Shown here piece by piece: positions 23,041 through 33,639 of a DNA stretch of 64,000 nt (within the stretch, counting starts at the first letter, position 1; each line of letters starts with the position of its first letter). Origin of the DNA: Hyperoodon ampullatus. Taxonomy: Eukaryota; Chordata; Mammalia; Artiodactyla; Ziphiidae. The stretch is taken from NCBI GenBank assembly GCA_949752795.1, contig OX457061.1, positions 122,718,152-122,782,151 on the forward strand. The letters run 5' to 3'. The notes under the pieces are model-generated. The model searched no databases and was not told the DNA's origin. It was given only the letters and a program-made list of their open reading frames with translations. Made by a program: the position numbers and the translations under genes.

Positions 23041-25289
23041 CACGGGGCTAATGGAGCTGTGGGTCGTCAGGTCAGCCTGACTGAAGCGTAGAAGTGCTGT
23101 CAACAGCCCCACAGGTCCGTGCCTCTACCCAGCGGTCAGAAAGAAGGCATTTTCTTGTCCCTCCAGAGACGGATGAGAGGGGAGAGCTCAAAGTGGCCTG
23201 TACGTGGGTCTCATAGCTACATCCTGACCCATATGTCAATATTTTAATACTGTGATGGGAATGACCTGCTCTGAGCACCGACACAGGAGATTCCGGCTTT
23301 GACAGCGGAGGCTCTGTGGTTTCATAAACCTCCACTCCGATCAGCAGAGATCAAAATGTTCCTGTGAATTCCCTGCATATGCTCAGGGCAAACCCGTTCA
23401 CGTAAGGACTAATGTCGTTTTTAGAGAAAACGCAGGAATGTGAAAAGGTGGCTGCCCAGGGCTTTCCCAGCACAAGCAGCCTGCCTGGGACCGAGGCTAG
23501 GATGAGATGGGCAGGAAAGTGGCTCCTGGCTGCTTCCAGGCCCCCGGCTGCCGGGACTTCCCAGCTTCCCTGTTGCAGCCTTTTCGTGAGCCGTGAGGTC
23601 GGGCCGGCAGCAGGTCTGGCCGCCTAAGTAACGTTGGGGCGCAGGCTTTTTAGGAGGTGTAGGGGTGTACAGTGGTCATGGAGACAAATCCTCTTCCCCG
23701 GCAGAGAAGTGCCCATGGGAAAAATGGTGCTTTCTTCTCTTTTCAAGGTTTTTATGAACTTGCTCATGGACCGATGCATGAGTTTCTTTGTAGCTGTTCC
23801 TGTTTTGTTTTTACAATTTTTGACCTTCCCAACTCAAAGCGCTGGTCTCATCTATACAGCATTAAGAGATCATTCCCCTTGTGTGTGTGTGTGGCTAAAA
23901 ATGTTTGATAACAAACGTGTACATGCAGCTTTCAGAAGTAGTAGTCTCATTTTCCATTTGTGTTGTCTCTTAATACTAACAGTAAATGCAAAACAGGTGC
24001 TGAAAAGAGCCTATAGAGCAATTCTAGCAGGGCTGACACAGCAGCTGTAATGCCTTAACAATTAAGGGTCAGCTGAAAATCACGTTAAACTCGGGAGACT
24101 GCTCCGAACCCTCATCGTGTGCAGGTGCCACAACTAAGCAGGCGTGGCGTGCTGTGCCCTGTCGTTATTCAGAACTGGAACCGTCCTGTGGACTCCCGTT
24201 TGCTCACCTCCTGGCCTGCTCGTTTTACCAAAGGACACAACTGTGGGACTCTAGTAAGTTTTGACTTGCCTTCTGTTAAGAGGCTTATTTCTATTGAGAG
24301 CCCTTTACTCCCAGCTTAAGTCATAAGTGAAATTACACAGTTTTGTAAACTGTGCTCAAGTCACATTTGTCTTTATTTCATAAAGTTATATTGACGATAG
24401 CTAGCGTAATGCTTTTATTATCAGCACTGAAATACTGTTTTGGGGGGAAGTTAACAAAACAAACTCAAAATCGGTGGAAAATCCTTTGAAAGACTCAAAG
24501 TGCCAGTCAATTGTTTTTACCAGTATCAATTTACAGGAGGTTAGACGTGAAGTTTGATTTCTTCTTCCAAAAGCTAAAATTGCAGTTCACTTCTTTAATT
24601 CCCTCCTCCCCACCTTTTAAATAATTTGCCTTGGGTAAGATTTCGGTTCCACGTGTGCTATTCCTGCTTTCACGTCAAGGCTATAATTAAGTCTTTTGTT
24701 TGCTCTGATTTGCAATTCCTTCCTGGTACTGGATAAGAGTTAAGATTTGGCTTCTGCAGGTCCTTCCCACAATAAAAGTGGAGATAACAGCAGAATGATT
24801 ACTAGCTTTTGTAATGGGAATTATAACAACACACGACAAAACAAATTCACCTTAATATAAATTGGGATGTAGAATTTTATTTCATCAGCCACCTGTCAAG
24901 TTAACCCACTTATAAATTCCAAAATAATTTTTAATCTTTGCATGAATGTTTCTTTCCATTTTCATTCTCAGAAAAACATCAGATTTTGAATGACATGCTA
25001 TTTCTTGGGTTTATGTGTACTTTCACTTTTCAAAAGCAAGTAATTATGTTAAAGCATTGCTTCATTTCTTCCAGTCTGGTTTTTTGTAAGGTCAGAGCGA
25101 CCACTCAATTTAGAATTTGGGAAAACCCCTTTCTTTCTGGTTACTGTTACACAACATGGAGTCACTTTCTTTACTATGAAGGAGTACATTTGGAATTGGA
25201 AAAAAAGAAATCTGACCTCGTACTCTTAGGTTTAGCACAAGGTTAGGTGCAGAGTAAATAGCTGAGAAATACTTTGCCATCCTAAGAAC
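23041..25289. other. Single-copy sequence, GC-richer first 600 bases
   Basis: At 23041-23640 the sequence is GC-richer than its surroundings but not dense enough in CpG to call an island. From 24300 to 25200 it is AT-rich and free of any transposon I can name. A (GT)n run lies at about 23880-23893. Open frames up to 138 residues (23634-24050) have no recognisable domain. Confidence 0.4.
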
Positions 25290-25440
25290 AGCGGAAATTT
25301 TAATTTTTGGATGACTCTTACATCTTATCGACTCCTCTGCAATTAGGCAACTGAGACCTAAAATCTGAGATTTCAAGGTTATACAGTGGGTCAGGAAGTG
25401 GGAATAAAAGCCAGCTTCCGGAATCTTTGTTCTGTGTTCC
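25290..25440 (-). repeat. MIR SINE fragment (antisense)
   Basis: The words gcaactgagacctaaaatct, caaggttatacagtgggtca and ggaagtgggaataaaagcca follow the antisense MIR core (actgaggc, aaggtcacacag, taagtgg). It is short and diverged. Confidence 0.6.
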
Positions 25441-25466
25441 ATTAGCTAGATGAAAAAGGGGCTACA

Positions 25467-25670
25467 GGGCTTCCCTGGTGGCGCAGTGGTTGAGAATCCG
25501 CCTGCCGATTCAGGGGACACGGGTTCGTGCCCCGGTCCGGGAAGATCCCACATGCCGCGGAGCGGATAGGCCTGTGAGCCGTGGCCGCTGAGCCTGCGTG
25601 TCCGGAGCCTGTGCTCCGCAACGGGAGAGGCCGCAGCAGTGAGAGGCCCGCATAACTCAAAAAAAAAAAA
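25467..25670 (+). mobile_element. CHR-type SINE, short cetacean form
   Basis: Sense copy from gggcttccctggtggcgcag to a poly-A tail of about 17. Flanking duplications aaaaaggggctaca (about 25453-25466) and aaaaaggggggctaca (about 25671-25686) agree except for two extra G. The 3' end reads cccgcataactc in place of cccgcgtaccgc. Confidence 0.95.
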
Positions 25671-25686
25671 AAAAAGGGGGGCTACA

Positions 25687-26145
25687 GCCTTGATCAAAAG
25701 GAGACCGTCGCTCTGTCAGTTTTCCTGGGCCGGACCCCTCAGACCCCGCAGTGCACAGGCCCTCTGCACTGTGACCTTTCCTTGCTTATTTGAACCAATT
25801 TACCCGTCAGTGCCTCCGGCCATGAACACACCGCGCTCTTTCCTGCTTCTTGGCAGTGCTGCATCCTTTCCCCGCACGGCACTGTCTGTGGCTCTGCAGT
25901 CCACCACCCTGCGGCCCATCCTCTCTCTGGAGAGCAGCCCTGGTCTCCCCCCTCCACTCAGCCTTCTCTTGATGCTGCGATTCCCATCCCTCGCTCCCTC
26001 CTCGGAACTCTGAAACTTAGGTCTCTGCCATTTCACATTTTTATCTTGTTTGTATATGACTTTACATTTCATGCTCTTCATGAACTATATTTTATATCCA
26101 TCATCAGCAACACAATAGTTTTGTACATCTTATGTAACTGAAGTC
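25687..26145. other. Unassigned, possibly L2-derived
   Basis: Pyrimidine-rich stretches such as cacaccgcgctctttcctgc ttcttgg recall the sense 3' half of L2 elements, but no diagnostic tail is present. The frame over 25639-26013 starts inside the preceding SINE and is not credible. Confidence 0.3.
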
Positions 26146-26162
26146 AAAAATTGCCAATGGGG

Positions 26163-26368
26163 GGCTTCCCTGGTGGCGCAGTGGTTGAGAGTCCGCCTGC
26201 CGATGCAGGGGACACGAGTTCGTGCCCCGGTCCGGGAAGATCCCACATGCCGTGGAGCTGCTGGGCCCGTGAGCCATGGCCGCTGAGCCTGCGCATCCGG
26301 AGCCTGTGCTCCGCAACGGGAGAGGCCACAACAGTGAGAGGTACGCGTACCGCAAAAAAAAAAAAAAA
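26163..26368 (+). mobile_element. CHR-type SINE, short cetacean form
   Basis: Sense copy with perfect 16-bp target duplications aaaaattgccaatggg at about 26147-26162 and 26369-26384. The A box is intact, but the B box reads gagttcgtgccc, with an A for the second G. Tail of about 20 A. Confidence 0.95.
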
Positions 26369-26442
26369 AAAAATTGCCAATGGGCTCCTTTTGTTCCCCC
26401 CCATTCACACCCCAGTTCTGGTGATTTGAATTGGAGACTACG

Positions 26443-26812
26443 TGCTATGGATGGAATGTTGCTGTCCCCTGCCCCAAATTCACATAATGAAGCCTTAATC
26501 CCCAGGCTGATGGTATTTGGAAGTGGGGCCTTTGGAGTTAAATAGGCCAGGAGGGTGGAGCCCCCATTAATGGGATTAGTGGTCTTATAAGAAACACAAG
26601 AGAGACAGGATGTCTCTCTCCACCAGGTGAGGACACAGCAAGAAGGCAGCTGCCTGTAAACCAGGAAGAGGGCCCTCGCCAGGAACCTGACCACGCTGGC
26701 ACTTTGATGTTAGACTTTCAGCCTCCAGAAACTGCAAGAAATAAATGTTTGTCGTTTAAGCTACTCAGTCAATGGTATTTTTGTTGTAGCAGCCTGAACT
26801 GACTAAAATACT
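26443..26812 (+). mobile_element. MLT1A-like (ERVL-MaLR) solo LTR
   Basis: Good order of MLT1A landmarks: gctatggatggaatgttgct, cacataatgaagccttaatc, ggtatttggaagtggggcct, ggtgaggacacagcaagaag, gcctccagaaactgcaagaa ataaatg (AATAAA poly-A signal), and a terminal cagcctgaactgactaaaat. It is a solo LTR with no internal region. Confidence 0.85.
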
Positions 26813-26819
26813 AGGCAAT

Positions 26820-27310
26820 GAAGGGTCAGAGTACAGTCAGGAAAAAAGAACCCAAACCAGGCAGTTTAATAGAAAGGATTTAACATGGGGTACTGGTTAC
26901 AAGGGTGTCGGAAGAGTTAAAGGGCAAACGGCAAATGGTGAGGCCAGAGATTAGTAACGGCGAGAAGTCGCCAGCAGCTCCAGGGCTGGAGGGACAAAGA
27001 GAGGGGGGTGGGTTGGCAAGAATGGGGGCCACCAAGGTCGAGCTGCCTGGGGGAAGCCAGGGCCGTGGAAGAGGCACAGCCACTGCCAGAAATACTGGCC
27101 AAAGCGGGGAAAGAAAGGGAGGTGAACTCTGGGTTCTCCCCACCTGCCATACCCCACGCTCCTGCCAATGACTCTTACTGGCCAAACTGACCAGAAGCCA
27201 ACTGGCAAAGAACCTGGGCAGTGTGTTTTGCAGGAATCAACCCTCTGTGGTACAAACAGAGCAAGGGACGCAGAGGAAAGAGATCTAAGAGCAAATAGGC
27301 GAATGATTAC
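26820..27310. repeat. Unclassified ancient repeat candidate, GC-rich
   Basis: The composition and words such as ggcagtttaatagaaagga, caagggtgtcggaagagtta aagg and ccagaagccaactggcaaag aacctggg look like an old LTR-type repeat seen widely in mammals, but I cannot name it. Frames of 80-120 residues on both strands reflect the GC-rich composition. Confidence 0.35.
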
Positions 27311-27729
27311 CACACTGATAGGCCAGAGTCAAACAAACTCAAAGCTATTCTTCATGTGGTGAAACTACAACTAGTTCAAAATCTCACAGATTACTTGTTT
27401 CCAATATTTTTACTAGGGTTATTATTTCTGAATGACCACCATTTAATAATTTAGACTTCTTAAATAGTAACTCAAATTCCTTTTATTTTATTATAAATTA
27501 TAAAATAAATGCCAAGTCTTATTTCTTTTCTTTGGCCTATTTCAAAAGGATCATAACCATTCTGGCATCTAACTGTCACCTGTAAAGAAATAATTTCCAG
27601 AATATAGCTCCTAACCTAACCTAGTCCTTTAAATTCTAGCTGCTCCCCCACTTATAACCTAATTAATGAATTTTCCATCTGTTAACACACTGAAAACTAA
27701 TCTCATCCTTTTGTTATTAGCTGTTTTCT
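27311..27729. other. AT-rich single-copy sequence
   Basis: No feature recognised. Confidence 0.4.
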
Positions 27730-28165
27730 ATTTGATGTAATAAGAATCCAACTCAAACTAGCTTAAGCCAAATAGGAAATGTATTGGCTTTATCTAACTG
27801 GGAAATCTAAATCTCGTATTTCCGGCACACTCAGATCCAGGAGCTTGAATGATATCACCTAAATTCTGCTTTTGTCTCTGTGTCTTATCTCTCTCCTTGC
27901 TCTGCTCTGCTTGCCTTTGTTTAATTTAATTCTGGCTTCAAGGGTGATATGTAGAATTCCGGGAAGAGCTCTGATTGGTCTGCTTGGGTCACATGCCCAC
28001 CTGGAGAACCATTGGGAAGACCGAGTCTATGGTGGATTCTGATTGGCTAGACTTAGGTCAGGAAAGTACCACTTGGACTGGGTTGAGGGTGTGATCTTCT
28101 CCACCCAAATCACATTACAGTTTGAGAAGGAGGTTGTTTCCAAAGAAAGGGGTACTGAGAAGATA
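27730..28165. repeat. Unclassified ancient repeat candidate
   Basis: The segment has the feel of a mammal-wide LTR or DNA element: gctctgattggtctgcttgg gtcacatgcccacctgga, followed by a second gattggctagacttagg. I cannot assign a family or strand. Confidence 0.35.
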
Positions 28166-28243
28166 AAAACATATTCAATACACTCTTCCTTCCTCCTATG
28201 AATTTCTTTTTTTTTTTAGTTATTTCTGAGATATACATTTTAT

Positions 28244-28481
28244 TTATTCATTCATTCATTCATTCATTCATTTATTTATTTATTTATTTGCGGTACGCGG
28301 GCCTCTCACTTCTGTGGCCTCTCCCGTTGCGGAGCACAGGCTCCAGACGCGCAGGCTCAGCGGCCATGGCTCACGGGCCCAGCCGCTCCACGGCATGTGG
28401 GATCTTCCCGGACCGGGGCACGAACCCGTGTCCCCTGCATCAGCAGGCGGACTCTCAACCACTGCGCCACCAGGGAAGCCC
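28244..28481 (-). mobile_element. CHR-type SINE, short form, with (ATTC/ATTT)n tail
   Basis: Antisense copy nested in the transduced part of the L1 insertion. Its tail is a tetranucleotide array on the plus strand (attcattcattcattc, then tttatttatttattt), probably grown by slippage from the A-rich tail. Target duplications gagatatacatttta occur at 28229-28243 and 28482-28496. Confidence 0.95.
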
Positions 28482-28839
28482 GAGATATACATTTTAGAGT
28501 AATAACTAGAATTATAACTTATAACATTATACCAGAACATATAAGATTTTTAGAAATTTCATGTAATGTCTGAAACATTTATATTAACATATTTCCATAC
28601 AAATAACCCAAAGAAAGTTTAGTATTAGTTGTTTTGTTTGTTTGTTTGTTTATACTTCAGGTTCTTATTAGTCATCAATTTTATATACATCAGTGTATAC
28701 ATGTCAATCCCAATCGCCCAATTCAGCACACCACCATCCCCACCTCACCGCGGTTTTCCCCCCTTGGTGTCCATACGTTTGTTCTCTACATCTGTGTCTC
28801 AACTTCTGCCCTGCAAACTGGTTCACCTGTGCCATTTTT

Positions 28840-29664
28840 CTAGGTTTCACATACATGCATTAATATACGATATTTGTTTTTCTCTTTCTGACTTACTTCA
28901 CTCTGCATGACAGTCTCTAGATCCATCCACGTCTCAACAAATGACTCAATTTCGTTCATTTTTATGGCTAAGTAATATTTCATTGTATATATGTACCACA
29001 TCTTCTTTATCCATTCGTCTGTTGATGGGCATTTAGGTTGCTTCCATGACCCGGGTATTGTAAATAGTGCTGCAATGAACATTGGGGTGCATGTGTCTTT
29101 TTGAATTATGCTTTTCTCTGGGTATATGCCCAGTAGTGGAATTGCTGGGTCATACGGTAATTCTATTTTTAGTTTTTTAAGGAACCTCCATACTGTTCTA
29201 CATAGTGGCTGTATCAATTTACATTCCCACCAGCAGTGCAAGAGGGTTCCCTTTTCTCCACACCCTCTGCAGCATTTGTTGTTTGTAGATTTTCTGATGA
29301 TGCCCATTCTAACTGGTGTGAGGTGATACCTCATTGTAGTTTTGATTTGCATTTCTCTAATAATTAGTGATGTTGAGCAGCTTATCATATGCTTCTTGGC
29401 CATCTGTATGTTTTCTCTGGAGAAATGTCTGTTTAGGTCTTCTGTCCATTTTTGGATTGGGTTGTTTGTTTCTTTAATATTGAGCTGCATGAGCTGTTTA
29501 TATATTTTGGAGATTAATCCTTTGTCAGTTGATTTGTTTGCAAATATTTTCTCCCTCTTTTCTTCTTGTTTATGGTTTCCTTTGCTGTGCAAAAGCTTTG
29601 AAATTTCATTAGGTTCTATTTGTTTATTTTTGTTTTTATTTCCATACTCTAGGAGGTGGATCAA
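28840..29664 (-). pseudogene. L1 ORF2 C-terminal fragment (274 codons open)
   Basis: The frame covers the part of ORF2 downstream of the reverse transcriptase. The cysteine motif [18 protein letters not shown] lies in the middle and the conserved tryptophan-rich segment WIKKMWYIY follows. It stays open for 274 codons to a stop near the usual ORF2 end, so this copy is younger or better preserved than the one at 11-14 kb. The N-terminal 25 or so residues read differently from related copies, suggesting a frameshift near 29590. RT and endonuclease are absent, so there is no activity. Confidence 0.88.
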
Positions 29665-29772
29665 AAAGATCTGCTGTGATTTATGTCAAAGAGTGTTCTT
29701 CCTATGTTTTCCTGTAAGAGATTTATAGTGTCCAGTCTTACATTTGTCCTATGAATTTCTTAAAACATTTTT

Positions 29773-29888
29773 TTTTTTTTTTTTGGCCACGTAGTTTGTG
29801 TGATCTTAGTTCCACAGCCAGGGATGGAACCTGGGCCTCCACAGTGAAAGCATGGAGTCCTGACCACTGGACTGCCAGAGAATTCCCT
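29773..29888 (-). mobile_element. Short CHR-1-like SINE (antisense)
   Basis: Poly-T, then ggccacgtagtttgtgtgat, gggatggaacctgggcctcc and the antisense head ctggactgccagagaattcc. Target duplications cttaaaacattttt (29759-29772 and 29889-29902) flank it. It landed a few bases from the right boundary of the L1 insertion. Confidence 0.88.
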
Positions 29889-29924
29889 CTTAAAACATTT
29901 TTGATTTTGCTATTATAGTTTTGT

Positions 29925-30065
29925 CAATCATAAAGTTACAAACCACCTGCTCCCTCTCTGTTGCCTCCAGACTCAGTTCATCATTAAATCCTATAACGTC
30001 TTCCATGAAAATAATTCTGTTATCTGTCATTTTCTTCTATTTTCACTGCCCCTACCTTGATTCAG
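29925..30065 (+). repeat. L2 LINE, left part (sense)
   Basis: The words cagttcatcattaaatccta, tctattttcactgcccctac and cttgattcag match the C-terminal coding end of L2 elements. The element continues after the hAT insertion at 30286. Confidence 0.65.
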
Positions 30066-30285
30066 ACCAGGTTTTCTCAGCCTTGTCACCACTGGCATTG
30101 TGGGAGAGATGGCTCTTTGTTGTAGGGTGTTCTGTGCATTGTAGGATGTTCAGCTGCACCCGTGGTCCCCACCCAGTGGAAGCCAGGAGTGCTCCACACT
30201 GTGTGACAACCAAAAATGTCCACAGACATTGCAGATATCTCCTGGGGAACAAAACACCTCCTGGTTGAGAACCTCTGATATAGAA
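30066..30285 (-). mobile_element. MER20-like hAT DNA transposon (nonautonomous)
   Basis: Its ends are inverted (aggttttctcagccttgtc at the left, ggttgagaacctctg at the right). Inside it has the antisense MER20 core: gtgacaaccaaaaatgtcca cagacattgcagatatctcc and ctgtgcattgtaggatgttc. About 220 bases, no transposase. It interrupts the L2 element. The 8-bp target duplication is too eroded to show clearly. Confidence 0.8.
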
Positions 30286-30900
30286 ATTTGTTATCTTACA
30301 CTTGGTCTGTTTCAATCGTCTTTTAACTAGCTTTTCTACTCCCATTACCAATCCTTTTACTTTTTTCCCCATACAGTACTGCCATAATAGTGTCATTAAA
30401 GCACCACATTGATGACAAAAATCCTTTAAGAAAAATTTTTCTGATTTTTCTCAACCGCCTACTGAATAGAGACCAGATTCTTTTACTGATATCTATATTC
30501 AAACCCATTGCCCATTACTGCTCAACTAAACATGAGGGAATATTTTCCACTCAAACTGGACCACCCAACATTCCCTGACTCTGCTTTTATTTTCCAAGTT
30601 GTGGGTCTTGCTGCTATGCAAGCCAGCAGTGTCTTCAATCAACCTCAACCCATTCAAACTCCTATGTGTCCTCCAAGGCCCAGCTCAGTACCACCTTCTC
30701 TTCTCCTCCAGGAAATCTTCCTTGTGTCTTCCTCCTTTTCCCCCAATACACTTCCAACTGCTCTCACTTTTTACAAACTCTTATTACATTTTGCCTCTTG
30801 TCACCCATTTGACTGGTAGCACGTACATCTTGCATTGCTATGATTTATGTTAATATCATCTTTCCTACTGGAGGGAAGAGACTGAAATATGTGATACTAT
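30286..30900 (+). repeat. L2 LINE, right part (sense)
   Basis: This continues the L2 from 30065 with a degraded coding end. It shows gtgtcctccaaggcccagct, cttctcctccaggaaatctt ccttgtg and aaactcttattacattttgc, the usual order in L2 3' ends, then gactggtagcacgtacatct. It is old, with no usable frame. Confidence 0.7.
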
Positions 30901-30904
30901 CCCT

Positions 30905-31004
30905 GGCATCATCACTGAAATGTGTCTTAGGGCAGGTTATAAACGTTCCCCTTATTTTGTTTCCTGATTAGTTTAGTGGAGATAGTCACGCCCTTCCTGC
31001 CTAT
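30905..31004 (+). repeat. Possible MIR fragment (sense)
   Basis: The order ttagggcaggttataaacgt, tttgtttcctgattagttta gtggagatag resembles the MIR words gggcaagttacttaac and tttcctcatctgtaaaatgg. It is short and diverged. Confidence 0.35.
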
Positions 31005-31020
31005 CTCACTTGGTATTTTT

Positions 31021-31350
31021 AAAATAAATTTATTTGTTTATTTTATTTTTGGCTGCATTGGGTCTTCGTTGCTGCATGCAGGCTTTCTCTAGTTGCGGTG
31101 AGCAGGGCCTACTCTTTGTTGCGGTGCGCAGGCTTCTCATTGTGGTGGCTTCTCTTGTTGCGGAGCATGGGCTCTAGGCGTGCAGGCTTCAGTAGTTGTG
31201 GCTCGCGGGCTCTAGAGCGCAGGCTCAGTAGTTGTGGCGCATGGGCTTCGTTACTCCGCAGCATGTGAGATCTTCCCAGACCAGGGCTCGAACCCGTGTC
31301 CCCTGCATTGGCAGGCGGATTCTTAACCACTGTGCCGCCAGGGAAGCCCC
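31021..31350 (-). mobile_element. CHR-type SINE, long (older) form
   Basis: Antisense full-length copy: an A/T-rich tail, ttggctgcattgggtcttcg, ctttctctagttgcggtgag, two middle blocks (tgcaggcttcagtagttgtg and gcaggctcagtagttgtggc) and the antisense head tgtgccgccagggaagcccc. Duplications ctcacttggtattttt (31005-31020) and ctcacttgttttttg (from 31351) flank it. Confidence 0.93.
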
Positions 31351-31635
31351 CTCACTTGTTTTTTGAAAATAAAATAAATAAGATGAATACATCTCACAGA
31401 GATACCACAAAGGACTACACAGTTCTTATCTGAATCTTCATAAGAGTCACAGTGACTCGCTGGTCAATGGGAATGGGTGGGGAAGTGAGAATAGAATCTT
31501 CATTCCGGAGAAGAATTGTCTGTAGATGTGACTGGTATAGACACCAGCCCAGTATTTTGTACTTTCACTTAGCTGTTAGGTTGATTACCATTGTAACCAT
31601 TCTAAGAGTGGTAGAAAAAACGAAGGAGTCATAGA
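31351..31635. other. Single-copy spacer
   Basis: No feature recognised. Confidence 0.4.
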
Positions 31636-32262
31636 AATGTAAAATGGTGCAGCCACTTTGGAAAACAGTCTGGCTGTTTCTCAAATAGCTAAGCATAGAG
31701 TTACCATATGACCCAGCAATTCCACACCTAGAAATCTACGCAAAAGAAATGAAGACATATATCCATAATAAAGCTCATACATGAATGTTTATAGCAGTAC
31801 TATTCATCTCAGCCAAAATGTGGAAACAACCCAAATATCCATTAATTGATGAATGGGTAAACACAATGTGGTATATCCATTTAATGGAATATTATTCTGC
31901 CATAGAAAAGAGTGAAACACTGATACATGCCACAACATAGGTAAACTTGAAAACATCATGCTAAGTGAAAGAAGACAGTCACAATAGAGCTCAGGTTATA
32001 TTATTCCATTTATATGAAATGGCCAGAACAGGTAAATCCATATAGACAGAATATAGACCAGTGGTTGTCTATGGCTGGGGAAAGGCATAGTTGCAGAAGC
32101 AAAGCAGTGACATTTAAAGGGGACGGGATTTTTTTTTTGAGGTGATGACAGTGTAATTGACAATGGGGATGGTTGCACATACCTGTGAAAATACTAAAAA
32201 TCACTGAACTGTACACTTTAAGTGGGTGAATTGTATGCTTTGTGAATTATATTTTCAATGAA
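31636..32262 (+). mobile_element. Old L1 (L1M-type) 3' portion (sense)
   Basis: Characteristic old-L1 text: gtgcagccactttggaaaac, accatatgacccagcaattc, atggaatattattctgccat, gctaagtgaaagaagacagt and the 3' end aactgtacactttaagtggg, tgtgaattatattttcaatg aagctg. The first part is the end of ORF2, now full of stops. Confidence 0.88.
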
Positions 32263-32369
32263 GCTGCTTTCAAAGAAGCCAAAACTCCAAAACCAACCAT
32301 CCAAAAAAAAAAAGAGCATACAACTTACCAATGTCCGCTTAAGTTTCTGGAATCAAAACAGTTAAGATA

Positions 32370-32575
32370 GGGCTTCCCTGGTGGCGCAGTGGTTGCGAGT
32401 CCGCCTGCCGATGCAGGGGACGTGGGTTCGTGCCCCGGTCTGGGAAGATCCCACATGCCGCGGAGTGGCTGGGCCCGTGAGCCATGGCCGCTGAGCCTGC
32501 GCGTCCGGAACCTGTGCTCCGCAACGGGAGAGGCCACAACAGTGAGAGGCCCGTGTACCGCAAACAAACAAACAA
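32370..32575 (+). mobile_element. CHR-type SINE, short form
   Basis: Sense copy with an (AAAC)n tail. Perfect 15-bp target duplications aaaacagttaagata lie at 32355-32369 and 32576-32590. The body is near consensus (one head change, gttgcgagtcc for gttgagagtcc). Confidence 0.95.
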
Positions 32576-32590
32576 AAAACAGTTAAGATA

Positions 32591-32833
32591 TCAAAGACTA
32601 AAATGTTAAGCCCAGGGCTCACATCACGCATGTCCTTGGTGTTAGTCCTTTGTGTGCTCCCAGTTCATTCTTAATCTCCTGGCAGAAGTTCTGTTCTGCT
32701 TTCTCTGCATCTGCATTGTTATCCAACACTGAACGGAGTAGTCCACGGACCCACAGAATGCTAGCAACTGGCCAGTACTCATTCTCTGTTTTTAACTTAG
32801 CTACGTCAGTTTGTCAAAGCAGGAAGTTTTACT
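32591..32833. other. Single-copy spacer
   Basis: No feature recognised. Confidence 0.4.
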
Positions 32834-32848
32834 ATAAAAGATTATACT

Positions 32849-33020
32849 TGTTAAAAAAATTTTGCTTGGAGTATAGTTGATTTACAATGTTGTGTTAGTT
32901 TCAGGAGTACAGCAAAGTGAACCCGTTATACGTGTACATAACCACACTCTTTTAGAGTCTTTTCCTGCATAGGTCATTACAGAGTATTGAGTAGAGTTCC
33001 CTGTGCTATACAGTAGGTCC
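32849..33020 (-). mobile_element. L1 3'-UTR insertion, 5'-truncated
   Basis: Antisense L1 3' end: ttggagtatagttgatttac, gttagtttcaggagtacagc, gagtagagttccctgtgcta tacagtagg. Perfect 15-bp target duplications taaaagattatactt occur at 32834-32848 and 33021-33035. Only 172 bases inserted. Confidence 0.93.
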
Positions 33021-33035
33021 TAAAAGATTATACTT

Positions 33036-33635
33036 AAGGTGGGATATAGAGGAGAAAATCCTATGCTTCCAAACTATAGGGAACAGTTAAATGACATTTC
33101 TCCCAGGTGGTTACATAAAAGAAAGTTCGTGCAAACGGTGACTTTTTGTTGTCAGAAGCTTCCTGTCTTCTTTGCTCTCCCAGACATGTGCTAACATCAC
33201 CACTGAATTGCTGTAGAGTTTTCATGTCATTGTGTAATGCATAGATTGTTGTACATAAATTCAATTTCATTTCTCTGGTCTATTTCCCTTTTTAAGTATA
33301 ACAGGGATGTGTGAGCCTCCCAGCCCTTTCCTGGGGGTGGATGCTTGAACCTACGAGAGCCAGTTGGAAAGCTGGGCCTTACAATGCCTCTGCAAATATC
33401 CCCTCTGGTGCCTGACATTCAGGGCCTCTCGCCTGCCTCGATGGCCTCTGTGTCTTAGCACATCCGGTGACCCAGCCACTCCTCTTTCTCTTGGTGCCAG
33501 AAGGAACGGGACAGAGAAGCCTCTGTTACTTTCCTCCTTGTTCCCTTGGCCCTTTAGCCTTTTCAATAGGAAAACATCAGATGACACAGCATATGGAATA
33601 TTTATCAAAACACAGTCACAGCGATAACCGGAAAA
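33036..33635. other. Single-copy sequence, no gene seen
   Basis: Frames of 60-87 residues overlap on both strands at 33350-33630 but show no domain or splice context. Confidence 0.4.
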
Positions 33636-33639
33636 TTAG

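Larger units (their letters stand above)
28209..29746 (-). mobile_element. Composite L1 insertion with transduced 3' flank and nested SINE
   Basis: A 15-bp perfect duplication tcctatgaatttctt (28194-28208 and 29747-29761) brackets the whole interval. From 29746 down to about 28650 it is antisense L1: the ORF2 C-terminus, then a 3' UTR ending at ttcaggttcttattagtcat and an (AAAC)n tail at about 28631-28650. About 160 bases of non-L1 sequence follow (28497-28630 plus 28219-28243, split by the later SINE), then an outer A-tail at 28209-28218. That structure is expected of an L1 that read through its own poly-A site. Confidence 0.75.

Noticed and set aside
22704..23051. 115-codon frame ending in a repeated SPRWSPAPRWSPA-type peptide
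   Set aside because: The repeat is simply the 18-bp minisatellite read in frame. The upstream part has no recognisable protein.
26104..26694. 196-codon open frame on the minus strand
   Set aside because: It runs through the SINE at 26163 (poly-F run and SINE peptide) and into the MLT1A-like LTR. It is composed wholly of transposon sequence.
29342..29728. 128-codon plus-strand frame with apparent membrane segments
   Set aside because: It is the antisense of the ORF2 C-terminus in the composite L1 insertion.
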